Source: Flavobacterium sp. MC2016-06 (GTDB lineage: Bacteria; Bacteroidota; Bacteroidia; Flavobacteriales; Flavobacteriaceae). From it: a stretch of 64,000 nt of DNA. The stretch is from NCBI RefSeq assembly GCF_009711165.2, contig NZ_WMID02000001.1, positions 434,001 through 498,000 on the forward strand. Reading direction: 5' to 3'. Positions 19,149 through 28,203 of this stretch are shown here, piece by piece. The position numbers were made by a program, and so were the translations under genes. The stretch's first letter is position 1, and every line of letters begins with the position of its first letter. A model generated the notes under the pieces. It had not been told where the DNA came from and ran no database searches. It worked only from the letters and a program-made list of their open reading frames with translations.

Positions 19149-20045
19149 ATGGATTTCAGGCTAAAAGTATTTCACACCGTTGCTAACAGGCTCAACTTTA
19201 CCAAAGCTGCAACAGAATTGTATATCTCGCAGCCAGCGGTTTCAAAACATATTCAAGAATTAGAAGAAACTTATAAAATCAAACTTTTTGAACGAAACGG
19301 TTCCAAAATAGCTTTAACCGAAGCCGGAGAAATTCTCTTAAAACACACCAAAGACATTTTTGAAATTTACAGAGAAATAGATTTCGCTTTAAGTTCATTT
19401 AGTAACAATCGCCAAGGATTATTACGATTAGGAGCAAGTACCACAATTTCACAATATATTATTTCGCCGGTTCTAGCGCGTTTTCATCAAAAGCAGCAAG
19501 ACATAAAAGTCAATTTGATGAATGGAAATACCGAACAAATTGAAAATGCTCTAATCAACAAAGAAATTGAAATTGGAATTGTAGAAGGACAGACAAAAAA
19601 TCAATCCATCAAATATATTCCGTTTTTAAAAGACGAATTAGTTTTAGTCTGCAACAGTAAAAATCCGTCAGCAGCAAAAAATGAAATCTCGCTGGAAGAT
19701 TTAAAAGCGATGAAATTTATAACTCGCGAACGTGGTTCTGGAACACTTGAAGTTATAGAATATGCTTTAAAACAAATTAACGTAAAAATTTCAGATTTGC
19801 AGATCGAAATGCAATTGGGAAGTACAGAAAGCATAAAATCCTATTTATTAAATTCAGATTGTTTTGCCTTCATGTCTATACATGCAGTAGGTAATGAGCT
19901 TAAAAATAACGAATTAATAGTTTTAGATGTAGAGAATTTAGTTATCGAAAGATACTTTTTTATCATAACTTTACTCGGAAAATCAGATCCTTTATCAGAA
20001 TTGTTTATTCAAAATATTTCAAGTTATTATAACTTAAAGTTATAG
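19149..20045 (+). CDS. LysR-family transcriptional regulator
   Basis: The 298-residue protein has the LysR winged helix-turn-helix at residues 1-60 (FHTVANRLNFTKAATELYISQPAVSKHIQELE) and a periplasmic-binding-like effector domain at about 88-298 (LLRLGASTTISQYIISPVLARF). It is followed 73 bases later by a YeiH-type transporter gene in the same direction. In many bacteria that pairing means the regulator controls the transporter, with a sulfur-related anion as a possible effector. That link is inference. Binding sites of the T-N11-A type were not identified with confidence. Confidence 0.9.
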   Translation: MDFRLKVFHTVANRLNFTKAATELYISQPAVSKHIQELEETYKIKLFERNGSKIALTEAGEILLKHTKDIFEIYREIDFALSSFSNNRQGLLRLGASTTISQYIISPVLARFHQKQQDIKVNLMNGNTEQIENALINKEIEIGIVEGQTKNQSIKYIPFLKDELVLVCNSKNPSAAKNEISLEDLKAMKFITRERGSGTLEVIEYALKQINVKISDLQIEMQLGSTESIKSYLLNSDCFAFMSIHAVGNELKNNELIVLDVENLVIERYFFIITLLGKSDPLSELFIQNISSYYNLKL

Positions 20046-20118
20046 TCGATTGCAATTTACAATTGGCGAATTCAATATAAACGCCAGACCTTTGTAGAGC
20101 AATATCAAATTATTTATT

Positions 20119-21084
20119 TTGGAAACAAATCAACAAACAGCGTCACATCTTATAGAAGTCAGTCAATATTTTCAACAGGCTATTTTTGCTTTGGTAGTTA
20201 TATTGTGTCTTTTTTCTATAATATCGCCGCCAATTGCCTTGTTATTAGGCGTTTTAATTGTGAATGTTTTCGGAAATCCATTTGTAGCATTCAATCATAA
20301 AGCGATTACATTTTTATTACAGTTTTCAGTAGTAGGTCTAGGTTTCGGAATGAACGCAGCAAGTGCTGTTTCTGCAGGAAAAGAAGGTTTTCTACTTACG
20401 ATATTTTCTATTTTCAGCACCTTAATTTTCGGAACTCTTTTAGGGAAATGCCTTAAAACCGATAAAAAAACATCACATTTAATTTCTTGCGGCACTGCAA
20501 TTTGCGGCGGAAGTGCCATCGCTGCAATTTCACCCGTTATCAAATCAAACGAAAATCAGACTTCAATAGCTTTGGGCGTTATTTTTATATTAAACTCAAT
20601 CGCCTTATTTGTTTTTCCATTTATAGGACATCAACTCGATTTGTCTCAAAAAGAATTTGGTTTATGGTGTGCAATTGCCATTCATGACACCAGTTCTGTA
20701 GTTGGCGCAGCCAATAAATACGGCGCCGAAGCCTTACAGGTTGCAACAACTGTAAAACTAGCCAGAGCATTATGGATCATTCCAATTTCAATTTTCACAG
20801 CCGTTATATTCAAAAATAAAAACAGCAAAATCAAAATTCCTTACTTTATTGGTTTATTTATTTTGGCAATGCTTCTTAATACGTATGTGCCCGCAACCGC
20901 CATTATTGCGCCGCATATCGTAAGTATTGCCAAAATAGGTTTAACGATAACTTTGTTTCTAATAGGAGCAACTTTAAACGTAAATACTTTAAAATCAGTA
21001 GGAGTGAAGCCTTTACTGCAAGGCGTTTTTCTTTGGGTATTTATTGCAGCTTTAGGTTTACTATCAATACTTTACTTCAACTAA
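20119..21084 (+). CDS. YeiH-family (UPF0324) putative anion exporter
   Basis: The 321-residue protein is a polytopic membrane protein of about 10 hydrophobic segments. It contains family motifs such as SCGTAICGGSAIAAISPVIK (about 121-140), AIAIHDTSSVVGAA and the C-terminal LIGATLNVNTLKSVG. Its members are annotated as putative sulfate exporters. The start is taken as TTG at 20119: an in-frame stop lies 8 codons upstream and the first ATG (near residue 78) would delete the first two membrane segments. It probably works with the upstream LysR regulator. Its stop is 9 bases from the stop of the convergent next gene. Confidence 0.85.
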   Translation: METNQQTASHLIEVSQYFQQAIFALVVILCLFSIISPPIALLLGVLIVNVFGNPFVAFNHKAITFLLQFSVVGLGFGMNAASAVSAGKEGFLLTIFSIFSTLIFGTLLGKCLKTDKKTSHLISCGTAICGGSAIAAISPVIKSNENQTSIALGVIFILNSIALFVFPFIGHQLDLSQKEFGLWCAIAIHDTSSVVGAANKYGAEALQVATTVKLARALWIIPISIFTAVIFKNKNSKIKIPYFIGLFILAMLLNTYVPATAIIAPHIVSIAKIGLTITLFLIGATLNVNTLKSVGVKPLLQGVFLWVFIAALGLLSILYFN

Positions 21085-21093
21085 GTAATATGT

Positions 21094-22041
21094 TTATTTT
21101 ACGCTAGAATATTTTACAATAGGTTTACCAGAAAGTTTATAGCTTTTTCCTTTAAATACATATCGTTTCTCTAATACAAAATCAAATTGTTTTTTTGTTT
21201 TAGCCATTTCAGCCATCTCAGCAGGAAGCTCTACCTCAAATTCATCATCAGGTAAGGCTTTGCGATAAGATCCTTTTGTTGTAATAACAATATCTCTAAA
21301 AAACTTTTTAGTGTTATCATTAACAACGGTATAAGAACTTGACCATGCTGTACTTTGAGAATTTGTAAGTTGATAATCAGACGCTTCTAGTATAGATTGA
21401 TATTTTCCGTCTAAACCCGCAATAAGATAAAGAAAGCCAGAATACGGACCGCCTGCGCCACCATTAGCATGTATTAAGGTCACAGCATATTGGTCTTCAC
21501 CAATTTGTATCAATTTTGGACTAGGCGATTGAGCAAAAGAACCAAAAGCAGCAATAGCAGGTTGAAAAAATTTCATTTCCCAAGCAGTATTGTTTTTTGC
21601 AAACTTAGCAACTCCTATAAGACCTCCTGAAAAACGGCTCGTTTGTAACCCATCTTCATCATACACAGAATGATTAAAAAACAGTAATCTAAACTGATTT
21701 CCTTTAGAATCTGAATAATCAATATTGGTCAGAAGTCTTGTTGCAACACCGCCTGTGTAAGGAAATAATTGATCTCCTTCTTCGCCATTAACATCTATAA
21801 AAGCAGTTGGTTTACAGATTTTGCATTTCCAGCTCGCAAAAGTATTATGATCTGATAAGTGGTACAATTTACCTGGAAATAATTTCTCCATTGTTTTTAC
21901 AGCATCCAGCGGATCTGAAACTCGTAAAACTCTTTTAGGATTTAAAATGGTATCGCTGACATTTTTTAGTTGTACAATGTCTTGTGCTGTACAGATTGAA
22001 GTAAATAGTATAGAAAAAAGGAAAAATTTAGTAAACTTCAT
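21094..22041 (-). CDS. Secreted protein of unknown function
   Basis: The 315-residue protein has a clear signal peptide (MKFTKFFLFSILFTSICTAQ). The mature part is beta-rich and has a CKICKP cysteine pair (about 73-78) that could bind metal or form a disulfide. It ends with several charged strands (YVFKGKSYKLSGKPIVKY). No family is recognised. It is monocistronic and convergent with the YeiH-type gene. Location is probably periplasm or outside. It has neither a lipobox nor a type IX sorting domain. Confidence 0.65.
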   Translation of the reverse strand: MKFTKFFLFSILFTSICTAQDIVQLKNVSDTILNPKRVLRVSDPLDAVKTMEKLFPGKLYHLSDHNTFASWKCKICKPTAFIDVNGEEGDQLFPYTGGVATRLLTNIDYSDSKGNQFRLLFFNHSVYDEDGLQTSRFSGGLIGVAKFAKNNTAWEMKFFQPAIAAFGSFAQSPSPKLIQIGEDQYAVTLIHANGGAGGPYSGFLYLIAGLDGKYQSILEASDYQLTNSQSTAWSSSYTVVNDNTKKFFRDIVITTKGSYRKALPDDEFEVELPAEMAEMAKTKKQFDFVLEKRYVFKGKSYKLSGKPIVKYSSVK

Positions 22042-22329
22042 TAGAATATAAGATAATATTGAGATTCAAATTTACATAGTTTTTCAAAGTAAACCTTATA
22101 TTATCATTTATCTTTTGAATAATAATAGTTGATGAATATTTGGATTCTTGTATTGTAATTATGGCATATTTTTAACATTAATTTTAGCATAAGTGTATTT
22201 TTATCGCTTATAAATGTATTTTTAGTATTACGTTTTGATTAAATAATATAGGCTTTATCTTATTTAAAACCAAATATTTGCATGGAAGTTTTTAAACCAC
22301 AAAACTTTATTAACTATAAAAACTAAACC

Positions 22330-23343
22330 ATGAAAAAATTGAAATTGATTCAAAAGCACTTAAAAAACGTAAATGTTTTATTTTTTGCTTTAAGTTTAAC
22401 AGTACTTACGAGCTGTGAATCTTCTGAAATTGAGCAGAATTCAGCACCACAAAATGCAGTTGTACCAGAAACAACAATAGTAAAAAACGCTAGTGCAACC
22501 TCTAAAACAGCTTCTACAGCAGGAGATATTGGAAATGGAGTAAATTTACAACCTTCTTATTACAATGGCGGCAATTGCGATTTAGGCTGGACTTTAATGA
22601 AGCAAAATACTAAAATTCAAACCGTAAGAATTGAAGTAGAACCAGGTCAGGAAAACAATGCAAAACGCTGGATATCTGAAGCAAAAGCAAATGGATATAA
22701 AATTATTGTAACCTATCATAAAGCATCTGTTTTGGGTTCTGACAGCGCATCGGAACTTTTAGCTGCAGGAACTTGGTGGAAAAATAACTATAATAATCTT
22801 GGAGGCGGTTTTATTGTAAATTTAATGAACGAGTGGGGAAGTCATACTATTACGCCCGCAGCTTATGCATCTGCTTATAATGCTGCAATTACAGAAGTTC
22901 GTAAAGTATACAGCGGCAGTATTATAATCGATATTCCGGGTTGGGGACAAGAAACAGCAACTGCAGCGTGTGCTGTAAAAGGATGTACTACAGGTCAAAC
23001 TAAAATTACGGATACCCAAATTATTTTATCTGCCCACGTTTATCCAGGTGCATACAACCAAGCAAAAGGACGTTATTTAAATACCTCAGATATTGACGAT
23101 TTAGCTTCGTCTGGAAGAGCCTGCATGCTGGGAGAATTTGGAAGTATTGGCGGATCTGGAGCAGATTGGTCTGGAATTGTAGATTATGCTAAAGCTAAAG
23201 GCTGGACTATAATTGGCTGGGCTTGGGCTGGCGACGGAACGGGCATGAATATGATTTCGCCGCAATTTCAGTCTTTTGTAAACGGAAGTCCTAAGACTTA
23301 CGCTAAATCGTCTTATTTTAATACGGTGTATAATAAATTATAA
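22330..23343 (+). CDS. GH5-like glycoside hydrolase lipoprotein
   Basis: The 337-residue protein has a lipoprotein signal (LFFALSLTVLTSC, Cys29) and a Thr/Ser/Ala-rich linker. A TIM-barrel domain of clan GH-A type, resembling GH5 cellulases and mannanases, follows from about 65. The acid/base Glu168 is in NLMNEWG and the nucleophile Glu269 in LGEFG. HVYP near 238 and the Trp-rich GWAWAGDG near the end are also family traits. It probably cleaves a beta-1,4-linked mannan or glucan at the surface. It stands alone, without SusCD genes or other glycosidases beside it. Subfamily and substrate cannot be decided from the sequence alone. Confidence 0.8.
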   Translation: MKKLKLIQKHLKNVNVLFFALSLTVLTSCESSEIEQNSAPQNAVVPETTIVKNASATSKTASTAGDIGNGVNLQPSYYNGGNCDLGWTLMKQNTKIQTVRIEVEPGQENNAKRWISEAKANGYKIIVTYHKASVLGSDSASELLAAGTWWKNNYNNLGGGFIVNLMNEWGSHTITPAAYASAYNAAITEVRKVYSGSIIIDIPGWGQETATAACAVKGCTTGQTKITDTQIILSAHVYPGAYNQAKGRYLNTSDIDDLASSGRACMLGEFGSIGGSGADWSGIVDYAKAKGWTIIGWAWAGDGTGMNMISPQFQSFVNGSPKTYAKSSYFNTVYNKL

Positions 23344-23361
23344 TTGTTTAGATAGTTTTTT

Positions 23362-23403
23362 AAATCCTCCTGAAAATTATTTTTAGAAGGATTTAAATTT
23401 TTA
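23362..23403 (+). terminator. Weak terminator after GH5-like gene
   Basis: AAATCCTCCT pairs with AGAAGGATTT with one mismatch and is followed by AAATTTTT. The stem is imperfect and the tail interrupted. Confidence 0.4.
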
Positions 23404-23579
23404 CTAGAGGTTTAGTTTTTATAAAAAAAAAATAACTTAAAGTAAAGTTCATGAGCATTAGGACTTTAAGTTAAAATACTTTTAATATGAACTTATAGTA
23501 CTTAAAGGGCATAAAAAAGAAGAAAAGTTAAATTAACAGAATATTAATTAGTATTCTTTTTTAATATCCCTAAATGAAA

Positions 23580-23587
23580 TAAATTTG
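23580..23587 (+). promoter_or_regulatory. -7 promoter box
   Basis: TAAATTTG matches TAnnTTTG and lies 19 bases before the start of the S1/P1-like gene, a typical leader length in this window. Confidence 0.55.
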
Positions 23588-23606
23588 CAGTAAACAAATT
23601 TAATAA

Positions 23607-24605
23607 ATGAAAAACTTTAAAATGAAACCAAGACTAATTGCATTGTTTGCAATAGGAATTGGATTTTTGACATTATCTTGGGGAATTGTAGGCCACGAAC
23701 GTATCAATAAAGCGGCTGTTATGGCTTTACCTCGTCCAGTTCAGGTGTTTTTTTACAATCATATTGATTTTATTACTCAGGAAGCTTCAGTTCCAGATAT
23801 TCGTAAATATGCTTTAAACTATAAAGACGAAAACCCAAGACATTATTTTGATATGGAAAATTTTGGTGCTGCAGACAGTTTACCAAAAACCATGGAAGAA
23901 GCTAAAAAGAAATATGATGCTAAATTCCTGAACGAAAACGGAATTCTTCCTTGGTACATTGAAGATTTAATGGTTAAATTAACAAAAGCTTTTAAAGATA
24001 AAAACAGAGCAGAAATCTTATTTCTTGCTGCAGATTTAGGTCATTATGTAGGAGATGCACACATGCCATTGCATACTTCTGCCAACCACGACGGACAATT
24101 GAGCGATCAAAAAGGAATTCATTCACTTTGGGAAAGCAGATTACCAGAATTATATGCTAAAAATTATAAATTGAATGTTCCAGAAGCACATTATTATGAA
24201 GATGTTCATAAAGCAACTTGGGACATGATCAACGATACACACAGTTTAGTACCGCAATTATTAGCAGTAGATAAAAAACTAAGAACTTCGACTCCAGAAA
24301 ACAAAGTATTTATTGTTGATGCAGAAGGAAAAGTGGCTAAAACAAAATACAACACGGCTAGATTCTCTGATGATTATGCTGCAAAACTGAATACTGAACT
24401 TAACGGAATGGTTGAAAATCAGATGAAAAAAGCGATTGAAGCAACTGCAAGTTTTTGGTATACTGCTTGGGTTAACGCTGGAAAACCAGATTTAAGCGAT
24501 TTAGATTCATCAGCAGTTACACAAAGAAACAACCAAGCCTTAAATGAAGATTTAAAATTATTTAAAAGTGGAATCCTTTTTGGAATGAAGAATCAAAACG
24601 ATTAA
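23607..24605 (+). CDS. Secreted S1/P1 nuclease or zinc phospholipase C-like enzyme
   Basis: The 332-residue protein has a hydrophobic export signal (LIALFAIGIGFLTLS) followed by WGIVGHERI. In S1/P1 nucleases and zinc phospholipases C the mature N-terminal Trp and this His bind the trinuclear zinc site. Further ligands are expected in DLGHYVGDAHMPLHT (about 147-161), in the following NHDG segment and in the GIHSLWES motif. It is probably periplasmic or secreted and hydrolyses phosphodiesters in nucleic acid or phospholipid. Which one cannot be decided here. Start could be the ATG at 23607 or 23622. It is monocistronic, with its own promoter and strong terminator. Confidence 0.82.
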   Translation: MKNFKMKPRLIALFAIGIGFLTLSWGIVGHERINKAAVMALPRPVQVFFYNHIDFITQEASVPDIRKYALNYKDENPRHYFDMENFGAADSLPKTMEEAKKKYDAKFLNENGILPWYIEDLMVKLTKAFKDKNRAEILFLAADLGHYVGDAHMPLHTSANHDGQLSDQKGIHSLWESRLPELYAKNYKLNVPEAHYYEDVHKATWDMINDTHSLVPQLLAVDKKLRTSTPENKVFIVDAEGKVAKTKYNTARFSDDYAAKLNTELNGMVENQMKKAIEATASFWYTAWVNAGKPDLSDLDSSAVTQRNNQALNEDLKLFKSGILFGMKNQND

Positions 24606-24633
24606 GTTTTTTTGTTTCAAGTTTTGAAATCAA

Positions 24634-24682
24634 AAAATAAGAAAGCCTCAAATTCATTTAGAATTTGAGGCTTTCTTATTTT
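24634..24682. terminator. Strong bidirectional terminator
   Basis: A perfect 22-bp stem (24634-24655 with 24661-24682) around a five-base loop, with A-run left and T-run right, 28 bases after the S1/P1-like gene. Centre AAGCCTCAAATTC/GAATTTGAGGCTT. Confidence 0.92.
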
Positions 24683-24710
24683 ATACAGGATTTTGAAAAG
24701 TTTCGTATTC

Positions 24711-24872
24711 ATCTTTGTCAAAGTTCAAAACTTTGACAAAGATTTCGCAAAGTAATTCACAATCTTGTCATTTTCGACGAAGCAGAAATCACACTAGGAA
24801 CTCCATAAAGTAAATCATCAATCTTTGTAGAATATCGAGTGCGATTTCTCCTTCGTCGAAATGACAAAAATG
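24711..24872. repeat. Composite intergenic repeat, unit 1
   Basis: The unit starts with the palindrome ATCTTTGTCAAAGTT-n3-AACTTTGACAAAGAT (24711-24743). A second, longer inverted repeat follows, whose arms read TGTCATTTTCGACGAAG and CTTCGTCGAAATGACA. Unit 2, 226 bases downstream, repeats the whole order with a few substitutions. No reading frame covers it. Confidence 0.9.
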
Positions 24873-24936
24873 GGATAATTTTGCATGTAAACTTAGAATT
24901 TACATTTTGTTTATTTCAAGAAAGTGTCTGGTATTC

Positions 24937-25097
24937 ATCTTTGTCAAAGTTTTGAACTTTGACAAAGATTTCGCAAAGTAATTCACAATCTTGTCATTTC
25001 GACGAAGGAGAAATCACACTAGAAACTCCATAAAGTAAATCGTCAATCTTTGTCGAATATCTTGTGCGATTTCTCCTTCGTCGAAATGACAAAAATG
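24937..25097. repeat. Composite intergenic repeat, unit 2
   Basis: Direct copy of unit 1, one base shorter. Here the second inverted repeat is cleaner: TTGTCATTTCGACGAAGGAG (from 24991) against CTCCTTCGTCGAAATGACAA (ending 25092), with GAAATCACACT and GTGCGATTTC as the inner continuation. Both units could fold into long hairpins in RNA or single-stranded DNA. Confidence 0.9.
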
Positions 25098-25197
25098 AGG
25101 TAAAAACACATGCGGATTCAGCAAACGACAAATATTGAGACAAAAAATCAGCTAAATCTGCATGCAAAAACAATACATATCCCTCAACGTTTAAACT

Positions 25198-25228
25198 TTG
25201 GAATTTGGAATTTTTATATTGGAATTTT
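25198..25228. repeat. GGAATTT-family element
   Basis: TTGGAATTTGGAATTT followed by an A/T stretch and TTGGAATTTT. It ends 7 bases before the stop codon of the minus-strand gene. Read in that gene's direction it starts AAATTCCAA, as after other genes of this window. Confidence 0.75.
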
Positions 25229-25235
25229 AAAAAAC

Positions 25236-27326
25236 CTATTTCTGATATTTCTTCTTTTTCAACATATCCGAAGCCGTTTGATAAAACGAAATAGTTTCAT
25301 CTACTAAATCAGTTCTTTCCGTCTTTAAAGGTTTTTCATCATAATAAATTTGATAATCAGGAGCGACACCTTCTTTTTTATCTAACTGCAGCTCAAACTG
25401 TCTTACTCGTTGTTTAGGCGATAAAATAGTTAAAACATTATCCTTTATTAAACCCAAATCTTGATAGGTAGCGATAAAAGCTCTAGGCTTATAATCAGAT
25501 TTAAAAACATCTTGACCAAAAAACTTACTAGTATAATCAAAATGCAATAATCCAAAAACGGTTGGCATAAGATCAATCTGTGACATTAATTTATTGCAGG
25601 TTTCAGGCTGAACTCCTGGACGGAAAATAAAAGCAGGAATTCTATATTTATCAAGCGGAAGTTCTGTTTTTCCAGCACTAGATGCACAATGATCTGCAAC
25701 AATTACAAAAATAGTATTGGCAAACCAAGGCTGTTTACTCGCCATGGCAAAGAATTTTTTAAGCGAATAATCGGTATATTTTACACCTCCATCGCGGGAT
25801 TTAATATCGCCGGGAATATCAATTTTATTATTAGGATATGTAAAAGGTCTGTGATTACTCACCGTCATGATATGATTAAAGAAAGGTTTGTTTTCCTTCG
25901 CTTCAGCATTCATGACCTTTATCGCTTTATTGTACATGTCTTCATCACAAACACCCCAAACATTAGAAAAAGTAATTTCTTCGGGAGTAAAGCTTGATTT
26001 ATCTACAATTTGATAGCCATTACCAGAATAAAAATCCTGCATGTTATCAAAAAAAGCATCACCGCCGTACATGAATTTTACGTTATATCCCTTTTGTTTA
26101 AAAACAAAACCAGTTGAGAATTTATTTTTATTATCCTCTCTTTTTACTACACTTTCTCCAGCAGTAGGAGGCAGGCTTAATGTAACCGCTTCAAGTCCAC
26201 GCACGGTTCGGTTTCCGGCAGCATATAAATTAGTAAATTGTAAACTCTTTTGAGATAAACTGTCTAAAAAAGGAGTTATATTTTGCTTGTTTCCATAGTT
26301 TTTCATGAATTCAGCACTGTAACTTTCAATAGTAATAAGAACTACATTTTGGTGATTTTCGGCAGAATCACTCTCAATTTTTCTTGATGTATTTTCGCCA
26401 GAAATAGTAGGATATTGTTCTTTTAAGATAGCAAAAGCTTTTTCGTTTGGAAGTGTTTTATAGAACTTGAAATAATCTAAATGGTTATTCTCAAAAGCCA
26501 GGTAAAACTTGTATAATCCGTTTGCTTGTAATTCATTAACAAAAACATTTTTAGAATTTTCTGTAGAAGCCAAAGTAGGAATTGCAACTAACGAAACGAT
26601 AAATAAACCAATATATAAAGCCGAAATTTTTAGTTTCTCGCTCACGTTTGGAATATCATTAATATACGCTTTAGAATTTTTTAAGATGAAATAAGTAAAA
26701 ATTCCAGTCACCAAAAATAAAGCAGAAAATATAGGAATTACAGGATAAGATTCCATAATGTTTCCTATAACTTCATTAGTATAAATAAGATAATTTACAG
26801 CAATAAAATTGTATTTCACACCAAATTCATTCCAAAAGAAATATTCACTTAAGCCGTTTTGAAGAATTAATAAAACATATAAAAAGATCACAAAAGCAAA
26901 TAACCAAAATCTGATTTTGTCTCTGTGTTTAGGAAGAAAAAGTAAAAGAGCAAAAAGAGCCGTTTTAATACCAATAAAAATTAAAACAATTCGAGGTAAA
27001 GCACCGCCATATTCGTCAAGAATACTTTTTCCCGAAGCAATATAAAGGAATAGAAGCACAAAAGCACCTAAAATAATATATCCAGATGGTTTGTTGTATT
27101 TAGCATTTGAAATAAAAATAAGATACAGCCACAAAAAAACACTAGCAACAATAAACACAAAGAAATCTGATATAAGTCCTAAACTAAATATTTTCAGGCT
27201 TTCAAGAATACTAAAAGAACTTTGGGTTATTGGATGGAAAAACAAGACAATCCTAAGTACAAAACTTATAATAAAATAAAATAGTGCAAGATTGTAAAAA
27301 GGAGATAGTTTCTTGTAAATTGACAT
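25236..27326 (-). CDS. LTA-synthase-like sulfatase-fold membrane protein
   Basis: From the ATG at 27326 the protein has 696 residues. A TTG seven codons upstream lies inside the -7 promoter box and cannot be the start. About five N-terminal transmembrane segments (to about residue 230) precede an extracytoplasmic alkaline-phosphatase-type domain. That domain has NVVLITIESYSAEFMKNYG, the probable nucleophile Thr in GNRTVRGLEAV, and metal ligands in IVADHCASSAG and NHRPFTYP. Family members transfer phosphoglycerol or phosphoethanolamine to lipids or glycans. As a Gram-negative, this organism is unlikely to make lipoteichoic acid, so the acceptor is unknown. It is monocistronic. Confidence 0.85.
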   Translation of the reverse strand: MSIYKKLSPFYNLALFYFIISFVLRIVLFFHPITQSSFSILESLKIFSLGLISDFFVFIVASVFLWLYLIFISNAKYNKPSGYIILGAFVLLFLYIASGKSILDEYGGALPRIVLIFIGIKTALFALLLFLPKHRDKIRFWLFAFVIFLYVLLILQNGLSEYFFWNEFGVKYNFIAVNYLIYTNEVIGNIMESYPVIPIFSALFLVTGIFTYFILKNSKAYINDIPNVSEKLKISALYIGLFIVSLVAIPTLASTENSKNVFVNELQANGLYKFYLAFENNHLDYFKFYKTLPNEKAFAILKEQYPTISGENTSRKIESDSAENHQNVVLITIESYSAEFMKNYGNKQNITPFLDSLSQKSLQFTNLYAAGNRTVRGLEAVTLSLPPTAGESVVKREDNKNKFSTGFVFKQKGYNVKFMYGGDAFFDNMQDFYSGNGYQIVDKSSFTPEEITFSNVWGVCDEDMYNKAIKVMNAEAKENKPFFNHIMTVSNHRPFTYPNNKIDIPGDIKSRDGGVKYTDYSLKKFFAMASKQPWFANTIFVIVADHCASSAGKTELPLDKYRIPAFIFRPGVQPETCNKLMSQIDLMPTVFGLLHFDYTSKFFGQDVFKSDYKPRAFIATYQDLGLIKDNVLTILSPKQRVRQFELQLDKKEGVAPDYQIYYDEKPLKTERTDLVDETISFYQTASDMLKKKKYQK

Positions 27327-27344
27327 GGTATTGTTTTTTGTTTG

Positions 27345-27352
27345 CAAAATTA
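27345..27352 (-). promoter_or_regulatory. -7 promoter box, decides start of LTA-synthase-like gene
   Basis: On the minus strand TAATTTTG matches TAnnTTTG, 18 bases before the ATG at 27326. The box contains the alternative TTG codon, so transcription begins downstream of it. Confidence 0.6.
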
Positions 27353-27537
27353 ATCTTGATAAATTAATTCGAGATTAAGTTCATCTTTTACCTTACTTAG
27401 TGTTAACTTAATGTTTGCTTAAGATCATCATTTCGTTGTGTTCTAATGGTTTTAAGCACATTCTGAATTTTAAAATATTTATCTTTGACAGGTAAGTTAA
27501 TAAATAATATCATAATAATCTTAATAAAATTTAATAA

Positions 27538-28203
27538 ATGCACATTTTAATAGTTGAAGATGAATTAGGTATTGTTCAATTTCTGCAACAAGGTCTGCAG
27601 GAAGAAGGATATCAGATAACCACAGCAAATGATGGTTCTAAAGGTTTTGAACTTATTCAAAACCAGCAATTTGATTTAATTTTATTAGATTGGATGCTTC
27701 CTAAAATTAATGGTTTAGACTTGTGTAAAGCCATCAGAATTAAAGATAAAACAACACCAATAATTTTTTTAACAGCAAAAGATACTGTTCAGGAAACAAT
27801 TGAAGGCTTAAAAGCCGGCGCAAACGATTATATCAAAAAGCCTTTTAGTTTTGAAGAATTAGTAGAACGCATAAAAGTTCACTTTAGAAATCAAAAAGAT
27901 TCCGAAATACTAACTTTAGGAACCATTACAATTGATTTATCTAAACATATTGTTTTAAAAAACGAAGAAGAAGTTGCGCTTACACAGCGAGAATTTGAAT
28001 TATTAAAATATTTGATCCTAAACAAAGGAAAAGTCTGCACCCGAAACCAGATTCTAAAAGACGTCTGGGAGATTCATTTTGAGTACGATACAGGAGTAAT
28101 AGATGTTTTTATGAATGCTATTAGAAAAAAACTCAATCTAAAAATAGAAGAAGATTATATTAAAACAATTCGTGGAATTGGTTATATCGCTAACGACTTA
28201 TAA
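27538..28203 (+). CDS. OmpR-family response regulator
   Basis: The 221-residue protein has a receiver domain (about 1-115) with the acidic pair in IVEDE, the phospho-acceptor Asp51 in LILLDWMLP, the conserved Thr in IIFLTAKD and Lys in YIKKPFSFEEL. It is followed by a winged-helix DNA-binding domain (about 125-221, LTQREFELLKYLILNKGKVCTR and YIKTIRGIGYI). Its stop codon overlaps the ATG of the histidine kinase by one base, so the two are translationally coupled and form a two-component system. The inducing signal is not evident. The neighbouring divergent LTA-synthase-like gene is a possible target. Confidence 0.93.
   Translation: MHILIVEDELGIVQFLQQGLQEEGYQITTANDGSKGFELIQNQQFDLILLDWMLPKINGLDLCKAIRIKDKTTPIIFLTAKDTVQETIEGLKAGANDYIKKPFSFEELVERIKVHFRNQKDSEILTLGTITIDLSKHIVLKNEEEVALTQREFELLKYLILNKGKVCTRNQILKDVWEIHFEYDTGVIDVFMNAIRKKLNLKIEEDYIKTIRGIGYIANDL

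Noticed and set aside
24711..25097. Possible CRISPR array
   Set aside because: Only two long units with internal inverted repeats, no short regular repeat and unique spacers, and no cas genes.
25110..25307. 65-codon frame across the repeat block and into the minus-strand gene
   Set aside because: It starts in repeat sequence, runs into the 3' end of the LTA-synthase-like gene on the other strand and has no protein-like pattern.
27327..27347. TTG start for the LTA-synthase-like protein
   Set aside because: It is inside the -7 promoter box at 27345-27352, so it would not be in the message.
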